In this document: positions 1 to 9,078 of the stretch, piece after piece
Layout: every line of letters begins with the position of its first letter
Numbering within the stretch: the stretch's first letter is position 1
The notes under the pieces: generated by a model
Databases searched by the model: none
What the model was told of the DNA's origin: nothing
What the model saw: only the letters and a program-made list of their open reading frames with translations
Assembly: GCF_000380185.1 (NCBI RefSeq)
Contig: NZ_KB904764.1
Span: 1 to 44,605 of the forward strand
Reading direction: 5' to 3'
Source: Thiofilum flexile DSM 14609
GTDB taxonomy: Bacteria; Pseudomonadota; Gammaproteobacteria; Thiotrichales; Thiotrichaceae
DNA: 44,605 bases
Position numbers and translations under genes: made by a program

Positions 1-2961
1 GATGGGTTTACTACCTTTCCAAGCTTATTCGTTAATGCTAGCAGCTACTCCCTCCCTATGATACTGACGAATACCACGGGTACGGCAGGCAGGCTGCATG
101 GTTGGATGGATCTAGATGGTAATGGTGTCTTTGATAGTGATGAATATACCAGTGTCGCCGTACCGACCGGTTCAAATAAGGCCGCGATTGCTCTAAATTG
201 GTCGAGTCTACCGGACTTGCGAGCAGGCAGTACGTTTATGCGTTTACGCCTCACGACCGGAACACTCACGGCTACCGATGCCACGACCAGCAGTAGCACG
301 ATTAATGGTGAGGTAGAAGACTATCAGATTACCGTGGTAGATCCCGACCCGGATCACGACGGCTTAACCACCGCCTTAGAGCTTGTTCTAGGGACTAATC
401 CGTTCGATGCGGATACTGATGATGATGGTATTAGTGATGGTGCGGAGGATGCCAATAAAAATGGTGTTATCGATGCGGGTGAAACCAGTCCACTCGATGC
501 TGATTCTGACAATGATGGTATACAAGATGGCACTGAGCGCGGGGTAACAACGCCGATTCCTGGAGGGATTAATCCGGGTAATCCTGCCGTGAGCTATTTA
601 GGAACGGATACGGCTGTATTTATTCCTGATAGTGATCCTACTACCAAGACCGACCCACTCGATTCTGACACCGACAATGATGGTCTGCTAGATGGTCAGG
701 AAGATGTAAACAACAACGGCAAGGTGGATGCCGGTGAAACCAATCCTTTAGATGCAGATTCTGACGATGACGGCTTAAGTGACGGTGCAGAGGATGCCAA
801 TAAAAATGGCGTAGTCGATGCTGGCGAAACCAGCCCTCTCAAGGCGGATACGGATAATGATGGCTTACAAGATGGTACTGAGAAAGGAGTGACCACTGCT
901 ATTGCGGGGGGAACTAGTTCTGGTAGCACACCCGTGAGCTATGTAGGAACGAATACCACGGTATTTATTCCCGACAGTGATTCGGCTACCAAGACTGATC
1001 CATTAGATGCGGATACGGACAATGATGGTCTATTAGATGGTCAAGAGGACGCTAATAAAAATGGAGCAGTGACTAGTGGCGAAACCAGCCCACTGGATGC
1101 CGACACGGACGATGATGGTCTGAGTGATGGTGCAGAGGATGCCAATAAAAATGGCGTAGTCGATGCTGGCGAAACTAGCCCCATTAAGGTGGATACCGAT
1201 AATGACGGCTTACAAGATGGTACTGAGAAGGGAGTGACCACCACTATTGCGGGAGGAACTAGCTCCGGTAGTACGCCGGTGAGCTATGTAGGAACCGATA
1301 CGGCTATCTTTATTCCCGATAGTAATTCGACTACCAAGACCGATCCACTGGATGCCGATACGGACAATGATGGCCTATTGGATGGTGTCGAGGATGCCAA
1401 TAAAAATGGCGTAGTCGATGCCGGTGAAACCAATCCTTTAGATGCAGATTCTGATGATGATGGCTTAAGTGACGGTGCAGAGGATGCCAATAAAAATGGC
1501 GTAGTCGATGCTGGCGAAACCAACCCTCTTAATGTTGATACCGATAGTGACGGCCTACAAGATGGTACTGAAAAAGGAGTTACCTCCGCTATTGCTGGAG
1601 GGACTAGCTCTGGTAGCACACCCGTGAGCTATGTAGGAACCGATACGGCTATATTTATTCCCGATAGTGGTTCTGCTAGCAAAACTGACCCCTTGGATGC
1701 AGATAGTGACAATGATGGTCTATTAGATGGTCAGGAAGATGCGAATCATAATGGTAGGGTAGATAGTGGCGAAACCAAGCCCTTAGATAACGACTCTGAT
1801 GAAGATGGTCTGAGTGATGGTGCGGAGGATGCCAACCGTAATGGTACAGTGGACGCAGGGGAGACTAGTCCACTGGATGCTGACTCTGATAATGACGGTC
1901 TACAAGATGGTACTGAGCAGGGCGTTACCACCGCTATGGTGGGTGGGACTAGTGATGGTACTTCTATTAGTTATTCAGGTACTAGTGCTGCATTCATTCC
2001 CGATAGCGATCCGAGTACGACGACCGATCCCCTCAATCCCGATACCGATAATGGAGGTATTTGTGATGGTAGTCTGGCGGTGACTGGGGTCTGTAAAGCT
2101 GGGGAGGATGCTAATAATAATGGCGTGATTGATAGCGGGGAAACCGACCCGAATCTGGCGGCGGATGATAGTGAGTCTACTGCGCTGAAATTACAACTGC
2201 GTGTCATGTTACAAGGCGCTTATAATCCAACGACAGGTCTCATGCGTGATGATCTACGCACTAGAGCTATCCTGCCCTTAGAGCAACCCTATGCAGCTAT
2301 CGCCGCGTATGCCTATACCGGGACTGAAACCACCAATAGTACGGTTTTAGCCGTTACAGGCTCCGATGCGGCGGTGGACTGGGTGCTAGTCGAATTGCTA
2401 GATAGCACTGGTACTACCGTGGTCGCGCGTCAAGCTGCCTTACTGCAACGTGATGGTGACTTAATGGATAGTAGTAGTGGTAGTGTAGAGTTACAGTTTG
2501 CTGGCCTTACAGCCGGTGACTATCAGATTATATTACGTCATCGTAATCATTTGGATATTCGCACCTTAAATGCGGTTAGCCTGAATACGAGTACGGTAAC
2601 CTTGGTAGATTTTACTCTAAGCAGCACTCTGACACTGGGCACCTACTCACGTCAGGAGTCGGGGAGCCTTGCTTTCATGTGGATGGGTGATGCTAATATC
2701 AATCAAAGTGTTATTGGGGCGGGGCCAGATTTGGATACGAATGTGATATTGGGTCAAGTGTTCACAGCACCCGAAAATACCAATATCAATACTAACTATA
2801 TCTTGGCGGGTTATTATACCGGGGATCTAAATCTGGATGGCGATACTATCTTTTCGGGGCCGGATAATGATGTGAATCTGATCATTGCGAATATTATGAT
2901 GCATCCATTGAATAGTACCCTTTCGGCTAACTATGTGCTTGCGGGAGGACTGAGGAAGTAA
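1..2961 (+). CDS. Secreted calcium-binding repeat protein (GEVED domain, thrombospondin type-3-like repeats), 5' end outside window
   Basis: The reading frame is open from base 1, so the first ATG at 58 is internal and the N-terminus lies upstream. The visible part starts with a GEVED-type module ending in the hallmark GEVEDY at about 307-324. A long array of Asp-rich loops of the type DxDNDGLxDG follows, as in thrombospondin type-3/OmpA-type calcium repeats (about 350-2160). Next comes a beta-rich stretch (about 2190-2670), then two dockerin-like 45-residue units at 2686-2820 and 2821-2955. Each unit has GDxN..., GPDxD and NYxLAG signatures. No membrane anchor or LPxTG follows; the protein ends LAGGLRK. 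I infer a large extracellular or surface adhesin/structural protein stabilised by Ca2+. The 3' end overlaps the convergent LysR gene by 31 bp. Confidence 0.85.
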   Translation, partial: DGFTTFPSLFVNASSYSLPMILTNTTGTAGRLHGWMDLDGNGVFDSDEYTSVAVPTGSNKAAIALNWSSLPDLRAGSTFMRLRLTTGTLTATDATTSSSTINGEVEDYQITVVDPDPDHDGLTTALELVLGTNPFDADTDDDGISDGAEDANKNGVIDAGETSPLDADSDNDGIQDGTERGVTTPIPGGINPGNPAVSYLGTDTAVFIPDSDPTTKTDPLDSDTDNDGLLDGQEDVNNNGKVDAGETNPLDADSDDDGLSDGAEDANKNGVVDAGETSPLKADTDNDGLQDGTEKGVTTAIAGGTSSGSTPVSYVGTNTTVFIPDSDSATKTDPLDADTDNDGLLDGQEDANKNGAVTSGETSPLDADTDDDGLSDGAEDANKNGVVDAGETSPIKVDTDNDGLQDGTEKGVTTTIAGGTSSGSTPVSYVGTDTAIFIPDSNSTTKTDPLDADTDNDGLLDGVEDANKNGVVDAGETNPLDADSDDDGLSDGAEDANKNGVVDAGETNPLNVDTDSDGLQDGTEKGVTSAIAGGTSSGSTPVSYVGTDTAIFIPDSGSASKTDPLDADSDNDGLLDGQEDANHNGRVDSGETKPLDNDSDEDGLSDGAEDANRNGTVDAGETSPLDADSDNDGLQDGTEQGVTTAMVGGTSDGTSISYSGTSAAFIPDSDPSTTTDPLNPDTDNGGICDGSLAVTGVCKAGEDANNNGVIDSGETDPNLAADDSESTALKLQLRVMLQGAYNPTTGLMRDDLRTRAILPLEQPYAAIAAYAYTGTETTNSTVLAVTGSDAAVDWVLVELLDSTGTTVVARQAALLQRDGDLMDSSSGSVELQFAGLTAGDYQIILRHRNHLDIRTLNAVSLNTSTVTLVDFTLSSTLTLGTYSRQESGSLAFMWMGDANINQSVIGAGPDLDTNVILGQVFTAPENTNINTNYILAGYYTGDLNLDGDTIFSGPDNDVNLIIANIMMHPLNSTLSANYVLAGGLRK
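400..2028 (+). repeat. Tandem 345-bp in-frame coding repeats (four complete units plus a partial one)
   Basis: Units begin at the Pro codon of (D/N)P(L/F)D at 400 (partial, 255 bp), 655, 1000, 1345 and 1690; the last ends at 2028. Spacing is exactly 345, 345 and 345 bp, then 339 bp. Each 115-residue unit holds three DxDNDG calcium loops and a conserved VSYVGT...FIPDS segment. Third-position differences show the units are not brand new, but long stretches are almost identical, consistent with unequal recombination or gene conversion. Confidence 0.9.
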
Positions 2962-3878
2962 GACTGTTTAAGGCAAGCTTCCCAATAAGGTTCTTGGGTG
3001 AAGTGTTGTTTTAAGAAATCAATCAATTGCCTAACCCGTTGCGATAAGTGACGGGTGGGTGGGTAAATCGCATAAAGCTGGGTTTTCTCCCATGAGTAGT
3101 GGGGTAGTAGTATTTTAAGCTGCCCCGCTTCAATGGCTTGATAGACAATGAAAGTAGGTAGAAAAGTAATTCCTTGTCCCGCTATTGCCGCTTGCATCAA
3201 AAAAGTACCATTATTAGCCGCGAGGCGGGTGCTCATATTAATGGGTATCTCCATACCTTGCTCATCACGGTAGAGTAAAATGGGACGTAAGGGAGCTAAG
3301 CTATAGCGTAATAATGGATGCTTACTCAACTGTTCTAGGTCTTGAGGCTCACCATAGTGAGCTAAATAGTCCGGGCTGGCACAAAAAACACGACTCATGG
3401 GCGCTAAGATCCGTGCCTTTAAATTAGAGTCCGGTAGAGTTCCAATGCGTAAGGCTAGATCAAACCCTTCCTCGATTAAATCCACCTGACGATCACTAAA
3501 ATCCAAATCGAATTCTAGATCAGGATGCTGCACTAAAAATTGGTTGAGCAGGGGACTAAGATGCTCAATCCCAAAGGTTAAGGGGGCAGCAATTTTAAAT
3601 TTGCCTTTTAGCTGTTGTTTGGTGGATTTGACCTCATTTTCTGCCTCTAGGACTTCATTGAGAATGGTACAGCCCCGCTCATAAAACGCTTGCCCTTCAG
3701 CGGTTAGTGTCATATTGCGCGTGGTGCGGTGAAACAGTTGCACGCCTAAATGTGCTTCTAGTTCGGCGAGGCGTCGACTCACGGCTGATTTAGCAATATA
3801 GAGCTGTTCGGCAGCTTGGGTAATCGTACCTATATCCACCACCGTTACAAAGGTGCGTAAGTTTTCTAAATAGTTCAA
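2931..3878 (-). CDS. LysR-family transcriptional regulator
   Basis: This 315-aa protein has the standard LysR length and layout. The N-terminal winged helix-turn-helix (residues 1-60) carries the TITQAAEQLYIAKSAVSRR recognition region and the ELEAHLGVQLFHRTTR wing. A periplasmic-binding-like effector domain follows (about 90-300; for example GIEHLSPLLNQFL and DLALRIG). It starts with TTG at 3876-3878, with GAGG six bases upstream, only 8 nt after the stop of the dioxygenase gene, so the two genes are probably cotranscribed. The likely role is control of the adjacent dioxygenase operon in response to an aromatic ligand; the ligand is unknown. Its 3' end overlaps the convergent repeat-protein gene by 31 bp. 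Confidence 0.9.
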   Translation of the reverse strand: MNYLENLRTFVTVVDIGTITQAAEQLYIAKSAVSRRLAELEAHLGVQLFHRTTRNMTLTAEGQAFYERGCTILNEVLEAENEVKSTKQQLKGKFKIAAPLTFGIEHLSPLLNQFLVQHPDLEFDLDFSDRQVDLIEEGFDLALRIGTLPDSNLKARILAPMSRVFCASPDYLAHYGEPQDLEQLSKHPLLRYSLAPLRPILLYRDEQGMEIPINMSTRLAANNGTFLMQAAIAGQGITFLPTFIVYQAIEAGQLKILLPHYSWEKTQLYAIYPPTRHLSQRVRQLIDFLKQHFTQEPYWEACLKQSYFLSPPAST

Positions 3879-3886
3879 TGCAGGCC

Positions 3887-4768
3887 TCAGGCAGAGAAAA
3901 TCACAGAGCGCATAGAAATAGCACTGCCATCATAGCCTTGATTGAAAAATTGGATGTTATCTTGAGTGTTTTTAGCCCCTAATACATAAAACAAAGGCCA
4001 AAAATGTTCCAGTGAGGGATGGGCTAAGGGGGTGAGGTTGGGGTTTTGGCTGAGCTGTATCAGTGCTTTATCATTATGACTTTGTAAGGCACGGGTGGCT
4101 TGGGCATCAAAATCTTGCGCCCAATCATAGGGTTTTTCATTAGACTGGTCTTCAATCCATAAATTATGCACTAAATTACCACTGCCTATAATCAATACCC
4201 CCCGCTCACGTAGTGCAGCTAACTGTTGTCCCACTCTATAGTGATAGGCGGCGGGCTTATCATAATCAATGCTCACCTGAAATACGGGAATATTGGCCTT
4301 AGGAAACATGGGCAATAATACGCTCCATGTCCCGTGATCAAGCCCCTGCTCATAATCAACCTTAGCATGAAGGGCGGCATTTTTTTTCAATAAATCAAAG
4401 GTTAATTGTGCAGCTTGAGGCGAGCCAGGACTAGGGTATTGTTGAGCAAACAGTTTGTCAGGAAAGCCACCAAAATCATGAATCGTTTCCGGTTCGGGGG
4501 TGGCCATCACCACGGTGCCATTATGACTACGCCAGTGCGCAGAGATCACTAAAATAGCGCTCGGTTGAGGGAGGGTCTTACCGATTTTTTGCCAAGTACG
4601 ATGAAATGTATTGGGCGTTATAGCATTCATAGGACTACCATGGCCTACGAACATGACCGGCATTTTAGGGGTACGTGCTAAGGTTGGTAGCGAAGCACTC
4701 TCGCCCCAAACAGACGAAGCACCAAGGAGGCTAGATAAAGAACCTAATAAAAAGGAACGGCGTTGCAT
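3887..4768 (-). CDS. DODA-type (YgiD-like) extradiol ring-cleavage dioxygenase with N-terminal Tat-type signal
   Basis: The protein (293 aa) matches the 4,5-DOPA/class III extradiol dioxygenase family. Family signatures appear in order: HGSPMN (about residue 43), SAHW, IHDFGGFP, YPSPGSP, GLDHGTWS and GNLVHNL. The histidines of HGSPM, SAHW, DHG and VHN are the expected metal or catalytic ligands. Relative to cytoplasmic YgiD it has about 35 extra N-terminal residues beginning MQRRSFLLGSLSSLLGASS. This is a twin-arginine motif plus a hydrophobic stretch, suggesting folded export to the periplasm. It is the first gene of a two-gene unit with the LysR regulator. The substrate (DOPA, catecholic or other) cannot be read from the sequence. 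Confidence 0.88.
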   Translation of the reverse strand: MQRRSFLLGSLSSLLGASSVWGESASLPTLARTPKMPVMFVGHGSPMNAITPNTFHRTWQKIGKTLPQPSAILVISAHWRSHNGTVVMATPEPETIHDFGGFPDKLFAQQYPSPGSPQAAQLTFDLLKKNAALHAKVDYEQGLDHGTWSVLLPMFPKANIPVFQVSIDYDKPAAYHYRVGQQLAALRERGVLIIGSGNLVHNLWIEDQSNEKPYDWAQDFDAQATRALQSHNDKALIQLSQNPNLTPLAHPSLEHFWPLFYVLGAKNTQDNIQFFNQGYDGSAISMRSVIFSA

Positions 4769-4892
4769 GAGTTAAAAATTCCACTAAAAAGATAATCTAT
4801 TGTGCTCGCTATACTAGCAATATTACCCACTCTATACACACACCCTTAGAGGGCGTGGGTTAAATTGGGATGGTTTTTTAAGTGCTATTTAA

Positions 4893-4908
4893 TACTAATG
4901 GATTAGTA
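4893..4908. promoter_or_regulatory. Perfect palindrome in the dioxygenase-MATE divergent intergenic region
   Basis: TACTAAT-GG-ATTAGTA is a perfect 7-2-7 inverted repeat in the 224-bp gap between the divergent dioxygenase and MATE genes, about 85 bp before the MATE start. Such symmetry suits a dimeric regulator, possibly the nearby LysR protein, though it lacks the classic T-N11-A spacing. The rest of the gap is AT-rich. It includes an imperfect GC-containing hairpin near 4827-4861 (ACCCAC...GTGGGT) without a clear U-tract. Function is inferred only. Confidence 0.4.
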
Positions 4909-4992
4909 AGGTAAGTAAGCATTCAAAGTAATCCGGATTTTTAAAAACTAAACTAATGTTTATATTTATTATAAACCCAGTAAGAGGATGAT

Positions 4993-6366
4993 ATGGCAGT
5001 CAAGATTGATCTGACTCAAGGAGAGGAAAAGGGGCATTTAATCCGCATGACTCTACCGATGATTGGTGGGCTGATTGCGATTATGAGTATGAACCTTGCC
5101 GATACTTTTTTCGTGGGGCAATTAGGGACTAACGAACTGGCAGCAATGGGGTTTACCTTTCCCGTGATTATGGTGATGAATGGCTTAGCCTTTGGGGTGG
5201 GGACAGGGGCGTCTTCTGTGATTGCGCGGGCGATAGGGCGGCAAGAGAGCGAGTGGGTGAAGAGTTATAGTACCCAATCAATTTTAATTGCCATGGCGAT
5301 TGCCTTGGTTTTTGCGGTACTAGGGTTATTAACAACGGATCCCTTATTTCGCTGGTTAGGTGCGCCAGAGTCATTACTGCCCCTCATTCATGATTATATG
5401 GATGTGTGGTATTGGGGAAGCTTTTTAATTGTCGTACCTATGGTGGGTAATGCGGGGATTCGTGCCACCGGAAATACCCGTTTACCCAGTACGATTATGA
5501 TCGTAGTCGCGGTGATTAATCTGATTTTGGACCCTATTTTTATCTTTGGCTGGTTTGGTATGCCTCGTTTAGAGCTACAGGGTGCGGCCTTAACCACTGT
5601 GGTGTCCTATTCTATCGCCTGTGTGGTGTCGCTGTATATTTTAAAGGTGAAACTCAATGTTTTAACTTGGGACACGCAATGGGCGCGTTTGGTGAAAAGC
5701 TGGCGTGATATTTTAGCAGTAGGCATTCCAGCGGCGGGTACAAATCTGATTGCTCCTATGTCCTCAGCCGTTACTACGTGGTTAGTCGCCCAACAGGGGA
5801 CGCATGCGGTGGCAGGCTATAGTGTGGGTGGGCGGATTGAGGCATTTGGCTTAATTGTGATTATGGCGCTGGCGAGTATTATAGCTCCCTTTGCCGGACA
5901 AAATTGGGGAGCGCATAAGGTTGAACGGCTGAAAGAGGCTTTACGCTTAAGTTTTAATTTCTCATTGATGTGGGGCGTATTATTGGCGGTGGTATTGTGG
6001 GTGGGGGGCGAAACTTTAGTATCCTTTTTTACAGCCGATCCTTTAGCGATTGAATCAGCTAAGCGTTATTTGCATATTGTGCCGATTACCTTTGCAGCGG
6101 TCGGGGTTATGATGATGGTGAGTAGCGCCTCGAATGGCGTAGGGCGACCTGTGGTAGCACTGGTGTTGAGTCTAGCGCGTTTAGTGGTGGTGTATTTACC
6201 GTTAGCATGGCTCTTTGCGCAAGTATTTAATCTAGGTTTAGAGGGTATCTATTTCGCTATTGCCTTATCTAATATCGCAGTAGGTGCAGGGGCTTGGTGG
6301 TGGAGTACGCAGTTTTGTAAGGGCAACACTAAGTTGGAGCGGCCTGTGAGTAGCCCAATAGGCTGA
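4993..6366 (+). CDS. MATE-family multidrug/cation efflux transporter
   Basis: This 457-aa integral membrane protein has 12 predicted hydrophobic segments and the two-fold MatE layout. The N-half motif runs MIGGLIAIMSMNLADTFFVGQLGT and is typical of NorM/DinF-like transporters. ATG at 4993 is preceded by AAGAGGATGAT, a good ribosome site. MATE proteins export organic cations or other small molecules in exchange for Na+ or H+. The gene is followed 82 bp later by the dehydroshikimate dehydratase/HPPD-like gene in the same direction and may share its transcript. A role in exporting an aromatic compound is inference. Confidence 0.92.
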   Translation: MAVKIDLTQGEEKGHLIRMTLPMIGGLIAIMSMNLADTFFVGQLGTNELAAMGFTFPVIMVMNGLAFGVGTGASSVIARAIGRQESEWVKSYSTQSILIAMAIALVFAVLGLLTTDPLFRWLGAPESLLPLIHDYMDVWYWGSFLIVVPMVGNAGIRATGNTRLPSTIMIVVAVINLILDPIFIFGWFGMPRLELQGAALTTVVSYSIACVVSLYILKVKLNVLTWDTQWARLVKSWRDILAVGIPAAGTNLIAPMSSAVTTWLVAQQGTHAVAGYSVGGRIEAFGLIVIMALASIIAPFAGQNWGAHKVERLKEALRLSFNFSLMWGVLLAVVLWVGGETLVSFFTADPLAIESAKRYLHIVPITFAAVGVMMMVSSASNGVGRPVVALVLSLARLVVVYLPLAWLFAQVFNLGLEGIYFAIALSNIAVGAGAWWWSTQFCKGNTKLERPVSSPIG

Positions 6367-6448
6367 TGTATAAGTTAACGCACTAGCTAATTGTTGATCG
6401 GAGCGGTTGCGGGCATACTGTCAGTCTAGTCTAACAGGAATACAATGT

Positions 6449-8305
6449 ATGAAATTTGCGATTGTCTCCTCCACTTTACCGGGTGATTTACCAGAAAAGT
6501 TACAAGCCGCTGCTAGGGCTGGATTTCAGGCCGTAGAGATTTTCGAGAAGGATTTACTGTATTCCGATAAATCACCTCAAGAATTACGTGAGTTAGCCGC
6601 TGAACTAGGTTTAAGTTTAATCAGTTTACAACCCTTTAGTGATTTTGAAGGGCTGCCTGCCGAGCAACGCAGCAAAGCCTTGCAACGCGCCCAGCGTAAA
6701 TTTGACCTCATGCAAAAATTGGGTATTAAACGCCTGATTGTGACGAGTTCCACCCATCCACAAGCCAGTGCTGAGCTAAGCCATATGGCACGGGATTTAG
6801 CGGAGCTAGCGGATTTAGCCGCAGAGCAGGGGCTAGAGTTGGCGTATGAACCTTTGCCGTGGGCGACGCATATTCGGGATATTGAAGCGGCCTTTGCCGT
6901 GATTCAACAAGCCAAACGCAGCAATTTAGGTCTAGTGTTAGATAGTTTTGCGTTTTTTGCCCGTGATACTGCACTGCATGCCTTAACTCCGGCCTTAGTC
7001 GAGCGCGTGATGCTAGTACAACTAGCCGATTCACCTAGCACTACTATTGACCTGCAACAAATAGACCGCCATTTTCGTTGCCATGCAGGGCAGGGTATTT
7101 TGCCGCTCGTGAGTTTAGTCAAGCAGCTACAAGCCTCCAGTTTTAACGGGATTTTCTCGCAAAAAGTACCCTGTGAAGAGTTTCGCGCCAGTAATCCCTA
7201 TCAAATTGCCCGTAATGGTTATCGCTCTTTGCAATGGTTAATCAAGCAAGCCGAGGCAGAACCTCAGCCGCAGGAGTCTTTAGTCTCTAGCATTGAGTTT
7301 GTCGAATTAGCCAGCCAAGGCGGGGAGGCGAATTGGCTAGAGCAATTATTACTGGCTTTAGGTTTTCGTAAAACCCATCAGCATCGTAGTAAAGAAGTAG
7401 CACTCTATCGGCAGGGGCAGATTAATTTCCTAGTGAATCGTGAGCCAGATAGTTTTGCCAATGCGTATTATGATCGGCATGGTACGGCAGTGTGTGCCCT
7501 TGGTTTAGGATCGCAACAGCTAGCGCAAGTGGTGGAGAATTGCCGTGAATATCGCTGTGATTTTGTGCAGTCACCACATTTACCCGATGAAATGACTTTG
7601 CCAGCGATTCGTAATGTGGGTGATGGTTTACTGTATTTGGTTGATACGGCTCAGGTCGCGCGGTTTTTTGAAGTCGATTTCATCCCTTTGCCTAATGAGT
7701 CCGTGAATCCTGTGGGTTTTGGCCTCACTCGCATTGATCATATTACTCAGGCGGTATCTTCAACCGAGTTTTTGGCGGTGATTCAATTTTATCAAATTTT
7801 ATTTGGGCTAACGGCTAATGCGGAGTATGACCTCATTGATCGCAATGGTATTGTGCATAGCCGCTCTTTAATTAATGCGGATCATAGTGTGCAATTCCCG
7901 ATTAATACCTCCCATTCGCGTGAATCCTCGACCGAACGTTTTCGAGTGGGCTTATCTGGTTCAGGGGTGCAACATATTGCTTTACAATGTGAAGATATAT
8001 TTGCAGTTGCCAAGCAATTAAATCCTAATCATATCTTACCAATTTCACCGAATTACTATGAAGAGGTTCAAGCCGATTTTCTATTAGACGATGCCTTAAT
8101 TGAGCGCCTACGAGCCTATAATATTCTCTATGATATGAATGAGCAGGGTGAATTTTTCCATATTTATACTCGCCATATAAATGGTCTATTTTTTGAAATC
8201 GTCCAGCGTAATAACTATCAAGGTTTCGGTGAAAGAAATGCCGCCGCACGTTTAGCCGCTCAAGCACGGGAGTATCAACGCATGCGAGAGCTGTTATTGG
8301 TTTAG
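6449..8305 (+). CDS. Bifunctional-type sugar-phosphate isomerase-like (3-dehydroshikimate dehydratase)/4-hydroxyphenylpyruvate dioxygenase-like protein
   Basis: I place the start at ATG 6449 (618 aa), with AGGA nine bases upstream; an in-frame TTG at 6407 has no support. The N-terminal half is a TIM-barrel of the xylose-isomerase-like family (MKFAIVSSTLPGDL, residues 1-270) with metal-site segments AYEPL, GLVLDSF and VQLADSP. The C-terminal half (about 285-610) is a vicinal-oxygen-chelate HPPD-like domain. It keeps three iron-ligand segments: GLTRIDHIT, GVQHIALQ and GLFFEIVQR. This fusion is known from QuiC-type 3-dehydroshikimate dehydratases, which make protocatechuate. The segment where these enzymes usually carry the fourth metal Glu reads FSQKVPCEEF here, with Lys at the aligned site, so dehydratase activity is less certain. 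It lies downstream of a MATE pump and near an aromatic dioxygenase. Confidence 0.82.
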   Translation: MKFAIVSSTLPGDLPEKLQAAARAGFQAVEIFEKDLLYSDKSPQELRELAAELGLSLISLQPFSDFEGLPAEQRSKALQRAQRKFDLMQKLGIKRLIVTSSTHPQASAELSHMARDLAELADLAAEQGLELAYEPLPWATHIRDIEAAFAVIQQAKRSNLGLVLDSFAFFARDTALHALTPALVERVMLVQLADSPSTTIDLQQIDRHFRCHAGQGILPLVSLVKQLQASSFNGIFSQKVPCEEFRASNPYQIARNGYRSLQWLIKQAEAEPQPQESLVSSIEFVELASQGGEANWLEQLLLALGFRKTHQHRSKEVALYRQGQINFLVNREPDSFANAYYDRHGTAVCALGLGSQQLAQVVENCREYRCDFVQSPHLPDEMTLPAIRNVGDGLLYLVDTAQVARFFEVDFIPLPNESVNPVGFGLTRIDHITQAVSSTEFLAVIQFYQILFGLTANAEYDLIDRNGIVHSRSLINADHSVQFPINTSHSRESSTERFRVGLSGSGVQHIALQCEDIFAVAKQLNPNHILPISPNYYEEVQADFLLDDALIERLRAYNILYDMNEQGEFFHIYTRHINGLFFEIVQRNNYQGFGERNAAARLAAQAREYQRMRELLLV

Positions 8306-8470
8306 TTGAGGGGGTTTAAGTGATGATTATCCTCTAGCATACTCCAAACGGTAGATTATTTAATAAGATGATAATCAAAAGCTATATAAAATCATATACT
8401 TATTTTTAGGTCTTTTAGGCGGAATCGATGCATCTATCCAATGATGATTTTTATAAGAATTTAAGGTTCT

Positions 8471-8493
8471 AGCGTTTGATAAAACCAAACGCT
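8471..8493 (+). terminator. Hairpin with T-rich tail between two convergent genes
   Basis: AGCGTTTG-ATAAAAC-CAAACGCT forms a perfect 8-bp stem with a 7-nt loop, followed on the plus strand by CTTATTTTA. It sits just before the convergent stop at 8503 and 165 nt after the preceding plus-strand stop. It fits an intrinsic terminator for the plus-strand unit. The 8306-8470 stretch holds nothing else I can recognise. Confidence 0.6.
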
Positions 8494-8502
8494 CTTATTT
8501 TA

Positions 8503-9078
8503 CTACACAGATTGAGATTCCACCAACGCACCCTTTTCATCAACATCAAATCCAAAAAAATCATGCAAAAGAATCAATGCTTTTGCTTTATTACTGGGGT
8601 CTGCCTCATACCTATAAGGAATTATAGTGTAGTTGATAATTGCATTAAATAGGCTATCCTTGACTTCTTTTGTTGGCTGAGCATTTAGCCATTTTTCAAT
8701 AATAGATAAAGATCGCGTATCCCTACAACCACCCAACCACTCAGAAATTAAAAACCGTGCCAAGTCATTAGCAATATAACCAAAGTTTTCTTCTATTACA
8801 GATAATAATATATGGTATTGTTCTTCCGACCCATCACTTACTTCTAAAATAAACTGAAAGATTTCCCATAAATATTTATCCTTATTTGGAGTCAATTTAT
8901 AAAAAGCACCTATTAGACATTTAAATATCCGGTCACTCCAACCCCAACCTCCATTGGAAGATGTGAATTCCTTATCAATATACAATCTATAAAGATCATC
9001 AACTGCCAAATCCCATTGTTCATGTTCAAGTTCATAGCAGAGTCTAAGCCTTTGTTCTTGATCCAAATTATTCTGCAT
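8503..9078 (-). CDS. Hypothetical protein, helical, immunity-like
   Basis: I do not recognise this 191-aa protein. It is acidic, soluble and predicted mostly helical, without signal peptide or membrane segments. It contains a Trp/Gly-rich turn (SSNGGWGWSD, about residues 40-49) and a regular run of helices resembling a small HEAT-like fold. ATG at 9076-9078 has no strong ribosome site. The gene is AT-rich compared with its neighbours and sits alone next to a decayed gene. This is common for orphan immunity genes of polymorphic toxins, but no toxin is adjacent, so that role is a guess. Confidence 0.6.
   Translation of the reverse strand: MQNNLDQEQRLRLCYELEHEQWDLAVDDLYRLYIDKEFTSSNGGWGWSDRIFKCLIGAFYKLTPNKDKYLWEIFQFILEVSDGSEEQYHILLSVIEENFGYIANDLARFLISEWLGGCRDTRSLSIIEKWLNAQPTKEVKDSLFNAIINYTIIPYRYEADPSNKAKALILLHDFFGFDVDEKGALVESQSV

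Noticed and set aside
400-2028. Possible CRISPR-like array
   Set aside because: Repeats are 345 bp, in frame, and code for calcium loops; there are no short repeats with unique spacers.
696-2207. Several long minus-strand and one plus-strand alternative open frames within the calcium-repeat gene
   Set aside because: They repeat with the same 345-bp period and are shadows of the biased Asp/Gly codons; their Ser/Pro-rich products match nothing.
4827-4861. Intrinsic terminator between the dioxygenase and MATE genes
   Set aside because: The stem is interrupted and has no U-tract immediately after it, and no gene ends into it.
6407-6448. Longer N-terminus for the dehydratase/HPPD-like protein
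   Set aside because: It begins with TTG lacking a ribosome site, while ATG 6449 has AGGA at good spacing and the family's usual MKFAI start.
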